Source: Gayadomonas joobiniege G7 (GTDB lineage Bacteria > Pseudomonadota > Gammaproteobacteria > Enterobacterales > Alteromonadaceae). Taken from it: a DNA stretch of 64,000 bases. Position numbers and translations under genes: made by a program. Numbering within the stretch: position 1 is the first letter of the stretch; every line of letters starts with the position of its first letter. Shown piece after piece: positions 1 through 8,768 of the stretch. The notes under the pieces are model-generated. The model was given only the letters and a program-made list of their open reading frames with translations. It was not told where the DNA came from and searched no databases. The stretch lies in assembly GCF_000300815.1 (NCBI RefSeq), contig NZ_AMRX01000004.1, forward strand, positions 1 to 64,000. The letters run 5' to 3'.

Positions 1-984
1 GGTAAAGTCTTTGGTGCCAGATACACCGCCGAGATCTCGAGTTAGTGAATCTCCTTTTTTAAGGGTTTCACGGATGGCGTTACGTAAGCGAGCTGATTTA
101 TCTTTTAAGCCCAAATAATCTAACATTTGTGCCCCGGCCAGCATGGCTGAGGTTGGATTGGCGAGATCTTTACCTGTTAAGTCAGGGGCGCTACCGTGTA
201 GAGTTTCAAATATTGCGCAGTCGTTACCTAAGTTTGCACCTGATGCAAGCCCTAATCCGCCGACTAAACCAGCGCAAAGATCTGAGATAATGTCGCCAAA
301 TAAATTCGTTGTGACAATCACATCAAAAATTTCAGGCTGCATGACAAGGTGCATACAGGTATGATCAATAATTAGCTCGTTGCTTTGAATATCTGGATAT
401 TCAGCAGCCACTGCCTGAGCTGTTTTTAAAAATAGACCAGAAGTGGATTTTAGGATATTGGCTTTATGAACTATTGTTACCCGCTTACGATTTTCTTTGC
501 GTGCAAATTCAAACGCAAATCGCACGATTTTTTCACAGCCTGCACGGGTAATTTGACTGGTCACTTGTGCGGTTTCACCATCGTCTGAAATAAATTGGTT
601 AATGCCAGAATACAAACCTTCAGTATTTTCTCGGATGGTCACTATATCAATATTTTGAAAACGTGAGCGAGTGCCTGGAAACGAAATCGCAGGCCTCTGG
701 TTAGCATAAAGTTTAAAGTGTTTTCGGAGCGTTACGTTAATTGATGTATGGCCACAACCAACAGGGGTAGCCAGTGGACCTTTGATAACAACGCGATTTT
801 TTTCAATTAGATCTAACGTACGTTGAGGCAAAATATTGCCCGTCTTTTTAAACGCTGTTTGCCCGGCATCGGCATAATCAAATTCAAAACCACAGTTTAA
901 TTTAGTTAAAACTTGTATAACGGATTCGATTACGCTGGGGCCTATGCCATCGCCAGGGATCACGGTTATATGTTGTTGTGCCAT
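1..984 (-). CDS. NAD-dependent isocitrate dehydrogenase (3' end cut by window edge)
   Basis: Beta-decarboxylating dehydrogenase of the isocitrate/isopropylmalate family, which converts isocitrate to 2-oxoglutarate with NAD. 328 codons are visible from ATG at 984; the frame is still open at base 1, so only about ten residues are likely missing. Visible signatures are the N-terminal VIPGDGIGPS loop, the substrate-binding stretch RENTEGLYSG, the catalytic KANI segment, NLFGDIISD and HGSAPDLTGK near the C-terminus. It differs from the LeuB encoded at 51.6-52.7 kb, and the ENTEGLYSG form fits NAD-isocitrate dehydrogenases of Shewanella-like bacteria better than isopropylmalate enzymes. Family membership is clear; the exact substrate is inferred. 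The next gene upstream is an SDR 30 bp away on the same strand. Confidence 0.85.
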   Translation of the reverse strand, partial: MAQQHITVIPGDGIGPSVIESVIQVLTKLNCGFEFDYADAGQTAFKKTGNILPQRTLDLIEKNRVVIKGPLATPVGCGHTSINVTLRKHFKLYANQRPAISFPGTRSRFQNIDIVTIRENTEGLYSGINQFISDDGETAQVTSQITRAGCEKIVRFAFEFARKENRKRVTIVHKANILKSTSGLFLKTAQAVAAEYPDIQSNELIIDHTCMHLVMQPEIFDVIVTTNLFGDIISDLCAGLVGGLGLASGANLGNDCAIFETLHGSAPDLTGKDLANPTSAMLAGAQMLDYLGLKDKSARLRNAIRETLKKGDSLTRDLGGVSGTKDFT

Positions 985-1014
985 TAAGTCACCTTAAACA
1001 GATTAATGTGGTGT

Positions 1015-1716
1015 TTACCAATTTATCGGTTGATTGTCATAACTTAAAAATTGACCACTATTTTTTAATGACAAGTTCTGAATAATTTTTTTCATCCCAG
1101 AGACTGACTGATTCGTAGTGATAAGTGCATTTGGACCACCCATGTCCGTTTGAACCCAACCAGGATGTAATATAACCACTTTGATACCATCAGGTTTAAG
1201 GTCAATGCTTAGGCTCTTGCAGGCTGCGTTTAGTGCTGCTTTACTAGAACGGTAGATATAAGAGCCACCGGAAGTATTATCATCCAAACTGCCCATTTTA
1301 CTGCTCAAAACAGCAATTTTTTTATCTTTTCCTAACATCAAATTGTTTGTTAATATCTCTAGCAGTTTTAGCTGTGCAATACAATTTATGGTCAATGTTT
1401 TTTGCCATTCTACCGCGTCTAATGAAGCAAACTGACTGCGCTCATCTTTGGGACCATAATATCCGGCGTTGCAAATAACGATGTCGATAGCCGTGTCTTT
1501 TAATAAACTTTTTAAGCCAATGATTTGCATTTCGTCACTGATATCTAGCGAAATGAGTTGCAGCTTCTGAGGATACTTAGTTAATAAAGCTTGTAATTCG
1601 GTCGCTTGCAAGGGATTTCGGGCACAAGCGATAACAAAGGCACCTTCGGATAAGTATTGTTTGGTAAATTCTAAACCTATCCCTCGGTTAGCACCGCTAA
1701 TAAAAATTGTTTTCAT
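1015..1716 (-). CDS. Short-chain dehydrogenase/reductase (C-factor-like)
   Basis: NAD(P)-dependent SDR of about 233 residues. It has the Rossmann motif GANRGIG at the N-terminus, the cofactor-stabilising NAG (CNAGYYG), and the catalytic Tyr-x-x-x-Lys as YRSSK, followed by LHPGWVQTDMGG, which is typical of CsgA/C-factor-like SDRs. I prefer ATG at 1716: GGAA lies about seven bases upstream. A TTG five codons earlier follows the ppnN stop almost directly and has no ribosome site. The gene lies just downstream of ppnN and is probably co-transcribed. The substrate cannot be read from sequence. Confidence 0.8.
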   Translation of the reverse strand: MKTIFISGANRGIGLEFTKQYLSEGAFVIACARNPLQATELQALLTKYPQKLQLISLDISDEMQIIGLKSLLKDTAIDIVICNAGYYGPKDERSQFASLDAVEWQKTLTINCIAQLKLLEILTNNLMLGKDKKIAVLSSKMGSLDDNTSGGSYIYRSSKAALNAACKSLSIDLKPDGIKVVILHPGWVQTDMGGPNALITTNQSVSGMKKIIQNLSLKNSGQFLSYDNQPINW

Positions 1717-1732
1717 CTGCTTATTCCACAAT

Positions 1733-3091
1733 TTATTTTTCTTTAATTATATAACAAGGTGTGTATACAGAGCCGGGTAATTTCATTCGGCCTTGTTCTA
1801 CAAATGCACTCAGCAAATTGTCTATCATTTGCATCAAGCTTGCATCTCCGTATATTTCGAACGGCCCATGTTTTTTAATTTCGTTAATACCTTGTTCTTT
1901 AACATTACCAGCCACGATAGCTGAAAAAGCTCGGCGTAAATTTGCTGCTAGACTCCGAGTCTCTTGATGCAAACTTAAATCAAGCTCAGCGATATTTTTA
2001 TGAGTAGTCTCAAACGGCTTTTGAAAATCATGCGGGATTTTTAGTGACCAGTTAAAGTGATAGGCATCGCCAGTATTCCTGCGACAATTTTTAACTTCGC
2101 CCATATATGATTTTATGTGGTGAGCGACTGCAGCCGGCTCATCAATGATAATTTTATATAAGTTCGCCGCTTCATCACCTAAGGTGGCACGGACAAATTT
2201 ATCCAATTCATCAAAGTAAGGAGCACTTTCGCTCGGGCCTGTTAAAACAATAGGCAGGCATTGAGTCTGGTTATCTGGATGCAGCATAATACCTAGCAGG
2301 TATAAAAGTTCTTCGGCAGTACCAGGCCCACCTGGGAAGATCACAACACCATGAGCAACTCGTAAAAAGGCTTCTAAACGTTTTTCAATATCGGGCAAAA
2401 TCACTAATTCGTTTACAATCGGGTTAGGTGGCTCTGCTGCAATAATTGATGGTTCGGTTAATCCTAAATAGCGTGGTGCGTCACTGCGCTGTTTTAAATG
2501 GCCAATCGTAGCGCCTTTCATTGGACCTTTCATCGCGCCTGGGCCACAGCCTGTGCAGATGTTGAGACCGCGTAAACCCATTTGATAACCGACATCCTTG
2601 GTGTATTGATATTCGTGCTCACGAATGGAGTGCCCCCCCCAACAAACAATCATATTGGGATCTTTACGGGTGTGGAGAGCGCCCGCGTTGCGCAATATAT
2701 CAAACACATAGTTGGTGATATGACTCGGATCATCTAAGTCGATTTTGCACTGAGTTTCAAGTCGCACACCAGTGAATAAAATATCGCGTAAAACATCAAA
2801 TAAAAGCTCTTGAATACCTCGAATAAGCTCACCGTCAACTAATGCATGACATGGCGGATTGATTAAGCGCAGTTTAACACCACGCTCACGACGGATTACA
2901 TCAACTTCAAAGTCACGGTACTGGTTATATATTTCAGCACTACTGTCGGTATGACTGCCAACATTTAAAACGGCTAACGTGCAATTGCGATACAAGCGAT
3001 AAAGTGGACTGGTCGAAGATTGTTTTAATTTGTCGACTTCTAATTGGGATAACAGGTCCATACTGCCAAGCGGGTTAACTTCAACGATCAT
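1733..3091 (-). CDS. ppnN: Pyrimidine/purine nucleotide 5'-monophosphate nucleosidase PpnN
   Basis: LOG-family nucleosidase that hydrolyses the N-glycosidic bond of nucleoside monophosphates to free base and ribose 5-phosphate, a salvage role in the cytoplasm. At 452 residues it matches E. coli PpnN (YgdH, about 454). The LOG signature GGPGTAEE lies near residues 254-261, a second nucleotide-binding loop GCGPGAMKG near 181-189, and EKRLEAF just before the signature. N- and C-terminal extensions around the Rossmann core are those of the long PpnN type, not the short cytokinin-activating LOGs. The start ATG has a strong AGGAG seven bases upstream. E. coli PpnN is known to respond to (p)ppGpp; that is family knowledge, not seen here. 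Flanked by a diguanylate cyclase upstream and an SDR downstream. Confidence 0.93.
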   Translation of the reverse strand: MIVEVNPLGSMDLLSQLEVDKLKQSSTSPLYRLYRNCTLAVLNVGSHTDSSAEIYNQYRDFEVDVIRRERGVKLRLINPPCHALVDGELIRGIQELLFDVLRDILFTGVRLETQCKIDLDDPSHITNYVFDILRNAGALHTRKDPNMIVCWGGHSIREHEYQYTKDVGYQMGLRGLNICTGCGPGAMKGPMKGATIGHLKQRSDAPRYLGLTEPSIIAAEPPNPIVNELVILPDIEKRLEAFLRVAHGVVIFPGGPGTAEELLYLLGIMLHPDNQTQCLPIVLTGPSESAPYFDELDKFVRATLGDEAANLYKIIIDEPAAVAHHIKSYMGEVKNCRRNTGDAYHFNWSLKIPHDFQKPFETTHKNIAELDLSLHQETRSLAANLRRAFSAIVAGNVKEQGINEIKKHGPFEIYGDASLMQMIDNLLSAFVEQGRMKLPGSVYTPCYIIKEK

Positions 3092-3118
3092 GTTAGGCTC
3101 CTTTTTATTTGCAAGGGG

Positions 3119-4672
3119 TTAGGTTTTGGCAATAACTTGATTTCGCCCCTGCTTTTTTGCTTGATAGAGCGCAGCATCAGCTCGATCAAAAGCGGTTTTT
3201 ACGTCATCAACTGCTTTAAACTGGGTAATGCCAGCTGAAACTGTCACTGTCAGTTGCTCGTTTTTAATTTTGAATGGGATCTGGCTTATTTTTACTCGAA
3301 TGTGATTCAGTCTACGTTCAATCTCAGCTATCTGACTTTCAGGAAATATTAAAACAAACTCTTCACCACCATAACGGGCGACAAAGTCTGTATCTCTTAA
3401 CAGCTTAGCCAAAGTTTTTGCAATTACAGTCAGCACTTTATCACCGATTGAATGGCCATATTGATCGTTTACCTGCTTAAAGTGATCTATATCTAACATG
3501 GCTATGCATAAATGATGACTGTAACGAACCCAGCGTTTATATTCTAAATCAAGCCTTGCGTCTAATGACGCCCGGTTAGGCAACTGGGTCAATGCATCTT
3601 GCAAAGATTTGTATTTTTGCTCAGCTAATCTTTGTTGAAAAACTTGGCTCTCTTTTTCTAATTCCTCGATTCGTGAATCTAGTGAAATGAGCTGATCAGC
3701 CAAAAATTTATGCTCTAAGCGCTCTAATATTTCTTTTTCATTGAGTACATTAACCAACTCATTGATGCGAGCATTAATTTGGCTTTTTAGATTTGAAAGT
3801 GATTGAGCGGACGTTATATCTGCATTCATTTGATCTAGATTATTGTGCATTTTTTTATTTAGTTGCTCGCGTTCGTTGGACGTACGTTGGTGATTTTCAA
3901 GTGAGCAACTTATGGCGGTGTGCACAGTAGAAAGCGCGTCATTTAAATTGAATAAAAACTTTTCAGCAGAGGTGCGTTCTTCACCTATTCCTTCAACAAT
4001 TATACGAATCACTTCAATGCAGCTAGTGACAAGACTCTGACTGTCATTTTGTGAAATCAGATCCTGCTGAATACTTTTTATCTTTTGGCTGGTTTTTTCA
4101 GGTAAATCAAGATGGCTCAAAATGGTTTCAAGTTCTTGACAGACAAGTGCACAGGTATCTCCATTATTTTGCATTGGTGTGGCACCGTCTTTGATTTTAG
4201 TATTGTCAGCGAGCGCAACACTGTATAAAGCCACTAATCGCTCTAAAGCTGGGACAAAATATCGTACAGACGGGCTGGCATCTGACAATTCCTGAATAAA
4301 GGAACGAAGATCGCGCCGAAGTTCGGCCGGCAGATTGCGAGCTTGCTGTAATTGTTTACTGGCATTGAGTAAGGTATCTTGAGTATTTTTTAAGTTTTGA
4401 TTCAGGCGAGCTGATTGCTGATTAAGTAAGTTTTCTATCTCTTTTATTAACGGGAGGATCTTTTCAAGATCTGAATTATCAACTAATAATGCCCGCAAGC
4501 GCGCCAATCGGTTATCTAACTCAGTGTCTATGCCTGTACACAAATGACTTAGGCGAATAATAAACCTTGATAGCAGATTAAATTGGTTTTGATATGTTTT
4601 TTCCAAATTTTGTCTAGCTTGCACCGAGACAAATAACTTTTTTTTAAGCGCTTCTATTGCTTGCTCAGACAC
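3119..4672 (-). CDS. Diguanylate cyclase with long coiled-coil N-terminus
   Basis: Predicted cyclic-di-GMP synthase of about 517 residues. The C-terminal GGDEF domain carries an active GGEEF loop (near residues 435-439) and an allosteric RxxD inhibitory site (RDTD, five residues earlier), so it should be catalytically competent and feedback-inhibited. About 340 residues before it are polar, Leu/Gln-rich and strongly coiled-coil-like, with no transmembrane segment, suggesting a cytoplasmic protein with an N-terminal sensing or dimerising region I do not recognise. I chose GTG at 4672 because AGAGG lies six bases upstream; a TTG two codons earlier touches that site. It lies 27 bp upstream of ppnN on the same strand, so the two may be co-transcribed. 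Confidence 0.88.
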   Translation of the reverse strand: MSEQAIEALKKKLFVSVQARQNLEKTYQNQFNLLSRFIIRLSHLCTGIDTELDNRLARLRALLVDNSDLEKILPLIKEIENLLNQQSARLNQNLKNTQDTLLNASKQLQQARNLPAELRRDLRSFIQELSDASPSVRYFVPALERLVALYSVALADNTKIKDGATPMQNNGDTCALVCQELETILSHLDLPEKTSQKIKSIQQDLISQNDSQSLVTSCIEVIRIIVEGIGEERTSAEKFLFNLNDALSTVHTAISCSLENHQRTSNEREQLNKKMHNNLDQMNADITSAQSLSNLKSQINARINELVNVLNEKEILERLEHKFLADQLISLDSRIEELEKESQVFQQRLAEQKYKSLQDALTQLPNRASLDARLDLEYKRWVRYSHHLCIAMLDIDHFKQVNDQYGHSIGDKVLTVIAKTLAKLLRDTDFVARYGGEEFVLIFPESQIAEIERRLNHIRVKISQIPFKIKNEQLTVTVSAGITQFKAVDDVKTAFDRADAALYQAKKQGRNQVIAKT

Positions 4673-4771
4673 ACTCAACCTCTAAAATCAGCCATCAAAT
4701 TTATGTTAGATGTTATCTATAATAGCGTACATTGTGCCAATTAACTGTTTTTATTACTAAGTTTTTAAAAT

Positions 4772-5632
4772 TTATTGTCTTGGCGTGCGCTCTGTTAATC
4801 TTTCACTAATGAGTGCTTGATGGGAGGCCCTGATTGGGTTTATGTCTAGCCCACCACGGCGGGTAAAACGAGCATAAACCCGAAGCTTTTGCGGTTTTAA
4901 GCGACTTTTAATATCACAGTATATTCGCTCAACACAATGTTCGTGGAATTCATTATGGCCACGAAAACTAATTAAATAACGTAATAACGCAGCGTGATCA
5001 ATCGCTTTGCCTTGGTAATATATTTGCACACTTGCCCAATCTGGTTGTCCTGTCACTAAGCAGTTTGATTTTAATAAATCAGAGCTTAGCGTTTCTTCCA
5101 CTAGCTCGTCGTCATGTATATCAGCTTGGTGTTTTAGCAGCTCGGGGGCATAATTGTATTCGCTTACATTGATGTCTAAATCATCAATACAAGTGCCAGC
5201 TAACGCGGACAGAGGGCGTTTGCCAAACTCAGCTAATGAGTACAAAATAACAGAGACCTCGCCACCACTGGCTTTTTTCAAGTCTCGCTGCATGATCTTT
5301 TGTAATTCATCCTGGTTAGCCAGTTTGGTTTGATTAAAGCTATTCAAATATAGTTTAAACGACTTAGACTCCACTAAATTGGGCGAATTTACTGCAAAAT
5401 AAAATTCAGCAATTGCCACCTGAGGTTTGCCTTTTTTTGTCAACCAAGAGAGTTCAAAGGCGGTCCAAATGTCGTGGCCAACAAATGCATCATCCGAAAG
5501 TGATAGAGTATCTCGCATTAAACTTCTTGGCACTGACTGCAATAGACTTGCGTCATATTGGTCATTATACTCGGTTGCCTGACCTAGCTTTAACTGGCTC
5601 AACAGAACATCTGATTGTTTGGCTGACGTCAT
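4772..5632 (-). CDS. queF: NADPH-dependent 7-cyano-7-deazaguanine reductase QueF
   Basis: Reduces preQ0 to preQ1 in queuosine tRNA modification. At 286 residues it is the long, bimodular form found in E. coli (about 282). The catalytic cysteine is C191 in the sequence SNCLVTGQPDWA, with the partner aspartate D198. The QueF signature for NADPH binding, ESKSFKLYLNSF, is at residues 88-99. The C-terminal part contains FRGHNEFHEHCVERI, with the conserved His/Glu of the T-fold. It is divergent from syd (39 bp between the starts); I recall queF and syd also being adjacent in enterobacteria. Confidence 0.95.
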   Translation of the reverse strand: MTSAKQSDVLLSQLKLGQATEYNDQYDASLLQSVPRSLMRDTLSLSDDAFVGHDIWTAFELSWLTKKGKPQVAIAEFYFAVNSPNLVESKSFKLYLNSFNQTKLANQDELQKIMQRDLKKASGGEVSVILYSLAEFGKRPLSALAGTCIDDLDINVSEYNYAPELLKHQADIHDDELVEETLSSDLLKSNCLVTGQPDWASVQIYYQGKAIDHAALLRYLISFRGHNEFHEHCVERIYCDIKSRLKPQKLRVYARFTRRGGLDINPIRASHQALISERLTERTPRQ

Positions 5633-5671
5633 ACACTTAAATTCTCTTGGTTTAAAAGGTTATTCTACAAC

Positions 5672-6190
5672 ATGCAAGAAACAATAAAAGACGCTTTAAA
5701 AGAATTTTTCAACCGCGCTCGGCAAACAAATCAACGCCAAATAGACATTGATCCGGACTGGTTGAGCCCTTGTTTAATCGATTTAGATAAAGGCACATGG
5801 CAGCCTGTGTGGCGGGATGCAGATCTGTCAAATATAGAAACAGCGTTAGCACTAACGTTAAATGACACAGTAAAACAATTTTACACTTCATGTTATGCCC
5901 CGTCATTAGATGCTTCGTTTAAAGAACATCAACTCACTTTACTGCAAGTTTGGAATGACGAGGATTTTGAGATTTTGCAGGAAAATATCATTGGCCATCT
6001 AATGATGAAAAAGCGGCTGAAACAGACGGCAACAATTTTTATTGCCAGTACATCAGATGATAATTTTTTAATTTCTGTTAAAAATACAAGTGGCGAAGTT
6101 GTCCTTGAGCCTGTGGGCAAAGAACCTGTCGTCGTTTTGGCTGATTCTTTGCCCGAGTTTATTAATCGTTTAACGCCAAGCGCTGAATAA
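5672..6190 (+). CDS. syd: SecY-interacting protein Syd
   Basis: Small cytoplasmic, acidic protein (172 residues; E. coli Syd about 181) that binds SecY and is thought to proofread SecYEG assembly. The identification rests on overall resemblance: an N-terminal helix with FFNRARQTNQ, the central DLSNIETALALTLND segment, QVWNDEDFEILQENIIGHLMMKKRLKQ, and a C-terminus matching VLEPVGKEPVVVLADSLPEFINRL. No enzymatic motif is expected. Its 3' end overlaps the tail of the convergent gene at 6162 by 29 bp. The start ATG at 5672 follows AAGG about 12 bases upstream. Confidence 0.9.
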   Translation: MQETIKDALKEFFNRARQTNQRQIDIDPDWLSPCLIDLDKGTWQPVWRDADLSNIETALALTLNDTVKQFYTSCYAPSLDASFKEHQLTLLQVWNDEDFEILQENIIGHLMMKKRLKQTATIFIASTSDDNFLISVKNTSGEVVLEPVGKEPVVVLADSLPEFINRLTPSAE

Positions 6191-6497
6191 TTGCTTCTAA
6201 CTCACCAATGCGAGTTTCTAATTTAGCGACCCTTTGCTCAAGTGTTTTTTCATTTTTTGCGTTTGGGGGTGATTGTTTGGGTTCTGTTTGGGATTTATTT
6301 GCTTCATGTTTGAGCCAGCTTTGATAATACTTGTCTGGCTCAGCTTTAAAGGCACTCACCGCTCGGGTTAATGCAGGTAATGGTGGAACAATCTCCATGC
6401 GATGTTTTACATTAGCAATTGAAATAGTTTTGCCTTCATGATGTAACTCACACAAATGATGCAAGACATGTTGAATGGCTTGTTCTTGTTTTGACAT
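6162..6497 (-). CDS. Conserved-looking small HTH/coiled-coil protein
   Basis: About 111 residues from ATG at 6497; a longer TTG-started version would add 20 hydrophobic residues that look like read-through of the intergenic region. I do not recognise the family. The N-terminal half (EGKTISIANVKHRMEIVPPL, then ALTRAVSAFKAEPDKY) reads like a short helix-turn-helix of the type that begins KfrA-like proteins. A Gln/Pro/Lys linker leads to a C-terminal leucine-zipper-like segment (LEQRVAKLETRIGELEAIIQ). This suggests a DNA-binding or scaffold protein, but that is inference. It sits 65 bp downstream of a diguanylate cyclase and overlaps the end of syd. Confidence 0.65.
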   Translation of the reverse strand: MSKQEQAIQHVLHHLCELHHEGKTISIANVKHRMEIVPPLPALTRAVSAFKAEPDKYYQSWLKHEANKSQTEPKQSPPNAKNEKTLEQRVAKLETRIGELEAIIQRLALND

Positions 6498-6561
6498 CAA
6501 ATCATTCTTAGCTGAAAAAAGGTGGCAAAATATTAAGCAAACTGCGATGTCTGTCAATAGG

Positions 6562-7449
6562 TCATGCGACTTTTATTTGGTTTTTTCCAGCAAATTTTGC
6601 CGCATATAAAGCATTATCAACGCGCCTAAATATTTCTTCTGAAGTGTCTTGTTGCCACTTAGCACAGCCTATCGACACTGAAATATTTGCGGCTTTTAAT
6701 CGCTCAGATTGCCTGATGTAAGAGTGGATTCGCTGAGCAATAATTTCTGTGGTTTTTAAATTTTCCTGGTCTATTAAGATAGCAAACTCATCCCCGCCAA
6801 AGCGAAATAAAAAATCTGTCTTGCGAGTCGCATGACCTAAAATTTCTGCGAAATTTTTCAGTACCTGATCACCAACTGCATGCCCATATTGATCATTTGC
6901 AAATTTAAAGTTGTCTAAATCAAAAAGCATGACGGCGAAGCTACTTTGATGGCGCCGACTCTGTTCTATCATGCGTGTCAACTGCTCATCAAAAAATGCT
7001 CTATTGCCTAATCCAGTGAGGTAGTCGGTGCGGTTGTTTTTTTCTAACTTGTATACTTTTACTGAGTTCAATATAGGTTGATACAATTTTTTCTGAAGGG
7101 CCAACAAAGTCGCCGTTTGACTTGCAGTTAAAGATTGCGAGCAACTGTAGCTTAATTGAGCAACAGAAGAATGCTGGCTGTCTAACGGCAAGCTAAGTGT
7201 TTTTTCATCGTCGACAAAGTTACTTGTATTAAGCGTTACCTCGGGATGCAAAAAGCGCACTCCTGTTATCGGTAAACGATACTGGACTTCGTTAATATAA
7301 AAAGCCAGTACTTGATTAATGTCAAGAGTGCTATGGAGACGATCACTTAGGTACTGATAGTCGGCAGGCTCAGTGCGCTTTAAAAAAAAGTGCTTTTTTA
7401 ATCGGCTAAAAATATCCGACGATAAAGTATGTGTGTTTAAGATATCCAT
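6562..7449 (-). CDS. Diguanylate cyclase (GGDEF)
   Basis: Predicted cyclic-di-GMP synthase, 295 residues. The GGDEF domain occupies about residues 135-295, with an intact GGDEF loop at 218-222, an upstream RxxD I-site (RKTD) and the metal-binding DLDNFKFAND segment. The first 130 residues hold no transmembrane helix and no sensor domain I can name. They include EVQYRLPITGVRF and a hydrophobic core, perhaps a compact GAF-like fold, but that is speculation. The ATG start at 7449 has only a weak GGG-type ribosome site. This is the second cyclase in 5 kb. Confidence 0.88.
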   Translation of the reverse strand: MDILNTHTLSSDIFSRLKKHFFLKRTEPADYQYLSDRLHSTLDINQVLAFYINEVQYRLPITGVRFLHPEVTLNTSNFVDDEKTLSLPLDSQHSSVAQLSYSCSQSLTASQTATLLALQKKLYQPILNSVKVYKLEKNNRTDYLTGLGNRAFFDEQLTRMIEQSRRHQSSFAVMLFDLDNFKFANDQYGHAVGDQVLKNFAEILGHATRKTDFLFRFGGDEFAILIDQENLKTTEIIAQRIHSYIRQSERLKAANISVSIGCAKWQQDTSEEIFRRVDNALYAAKFAGKNQIKVA

Positions 7450-7597
7450 GGCAACCCAACAATAAAATACTCATATAGAGTATCCCTAGCTATTTTTGTG
7501 CCATGATGTTTTTTATCTTATAAGTCATAAATTTAGGACATTAACGCTGAACTATTGACAGCCATTGAGGCAATTCTAAAGAGCAGCGTCAAAGTTT

Positions 7598-8761
7598 TTA
7601 CTCATCTGTCCCTTGAGCTTCTGCACGCAGAGGATCAAAACGTCTAACCTGCAAAATAATACCCATATCAGGGTGATCAAAATAATGGATCTCGGTCGAA
7701 CGGATACGTCTATTTTGTTTAAATTTATATGGGTATAAAAAAGTTTGCTCGTGAGTTAAACCAGCAATTGAATCTCGTTGGTTGAGTTGTGTTTGAGTCG
7801 CTAAGTATTCTGGATGAGGGCCAGGCTTTCGAATTTGAAATTCACTTTGAATATATAAATAGTGCTCAAGATAAATTTTAAAAAGTCCATCTAGCAGCCA
7901 AACATCTGCTGATGTTTCACTGGTTTTATGATCTGTTTGGCGTTCACGTAAGTTTTGGTTTTTTATTGCCGCCGATAAATCAATTTCGCCCTGCGTAATT
8001 TGTTGCGTTAATTGTGTGACTTGTTGCATCATTTTTTCATGTTCTGATTCAGCAGTCAGTGTTTCGGCATTATTATCAATAACGCTTGAAGCTTGCATTT
8101 TATTATCATTTTTTATCGGTTGGCCTGCGGGTGTATATAAGCGCTGGTAGTTTCTACCTGCCAATATCCGCCAAGGTAACTCCGCTTTTTCGGCACCAAT
8201 CGGCTGACGCCACGCAATGTGTAACAGGGGTTGCATATCTTTTCGCCAGCGTAGTTTGGCATACATATCTTTTAGTTCTAAATGTTCTGGATCTAGTAAA
8301 TAGGCACCATTTTCTAAAACTAAACCTTTTTGATATGGATGGGTGGGTATTTTATCTATAAAAATCGATTGCTCTAATGCCAGCCAGTTTTCACGTTCAG
8401 GATTAAACATACTTGGTTCTGGCATCTGGCAAAAAGTTGCATAACTCCACGCAGGTTGGTCGCTATAAAATAAAATAGATTGCCAATAAAAGTCGTTTTC
8501 TGATTCGCTGTTTGTATTGCAAGCGGGCAAGAGCTTTCGGGTCTGCGCCGGATCTAAAACAATGGCTGGTGTAATAAGATCATTAAAAGCTTGTTTGGTG
8601 AAGTCGCTGGCCGTGACAGCAAAAAGCTCTTGCTGAGCTTCTTGTTGGGCTGTGTGTTTGAATATAAGCAATTCTATTTCGAACCAGCGCTGATCGCTGA
8701 TCACCTCAGCAGACAGAGATAAAAGTATAACAGTTACAAAAGCTTGCAAAGTTTTTTTCAT
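7598..8761 (-). CDS. csiV: CsiV-family periplasmic protein
   Basis: About 387 residues from ATG at 8761, giving a clean signal peptide (KKTLQAFVTVILLSLSAEVIS) followed by QRWFEIELLIFKH, the opening typical of the CsiV family (called peptidoglycan-binding in Pfam annotation). The C-terminus contains QSRRIRSTEIHYFDHP-like sequence (here NRRIRSTEIHYFDHP) and ILQVRRFDP, which fit the family. A start ten codons earlier would spoil the signal peptide and overlap mfd. It lies directly downstream of mfd with a gap of only a few bases, an arrangement I recall from Shewanella and relatives. Its precise job is poorly defined; export to the periplasm is the firm inference. Confidence 0.75.
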   Translation of the reverse strand: MKKTLQAFVTVILLSLSAEVISDQRWFEIELLIFKHTAQQEAQQELFAVTASDFTKQAFNDLITPAIVLDPAQTRKLLPACNTNSESENDFYWQSILFYSDQPAWSYATFCQMPEPSMFNPERENWLALEQSIFIDKIPTHPYQKGLVLENGAYLLDPEHLELKDMYAKLRWRKDMQPLLHIAWRQPIGAEKAELPWRILAGRNYQRLYTPAGQPIKNDNKMQASSVIDNNAETLTAESEHEKMMQQVTQLTQQITQGEIDLSAAIKNQNLRERQTDHKTSETSADVWLLDGLFKIYLEHYLYIQSEFQIRKPGPHPEYLATQTQLNQRDSIAGLTHEQTFLYPYKFKQNRRIRSTEIHYFDHPDMGIILQVRRFDPLRAEAQGTDE

Positions 8762-8768
8762 AATGATC

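Noticed and set aside
143-364. Plus-strand reading frames inside the isocitrate dehydrogenase, mfd, metH, leu and cys genes
   Set aside because: These are antisense or shifted shadows of well-identified genes, with no ribosome sites or domains.
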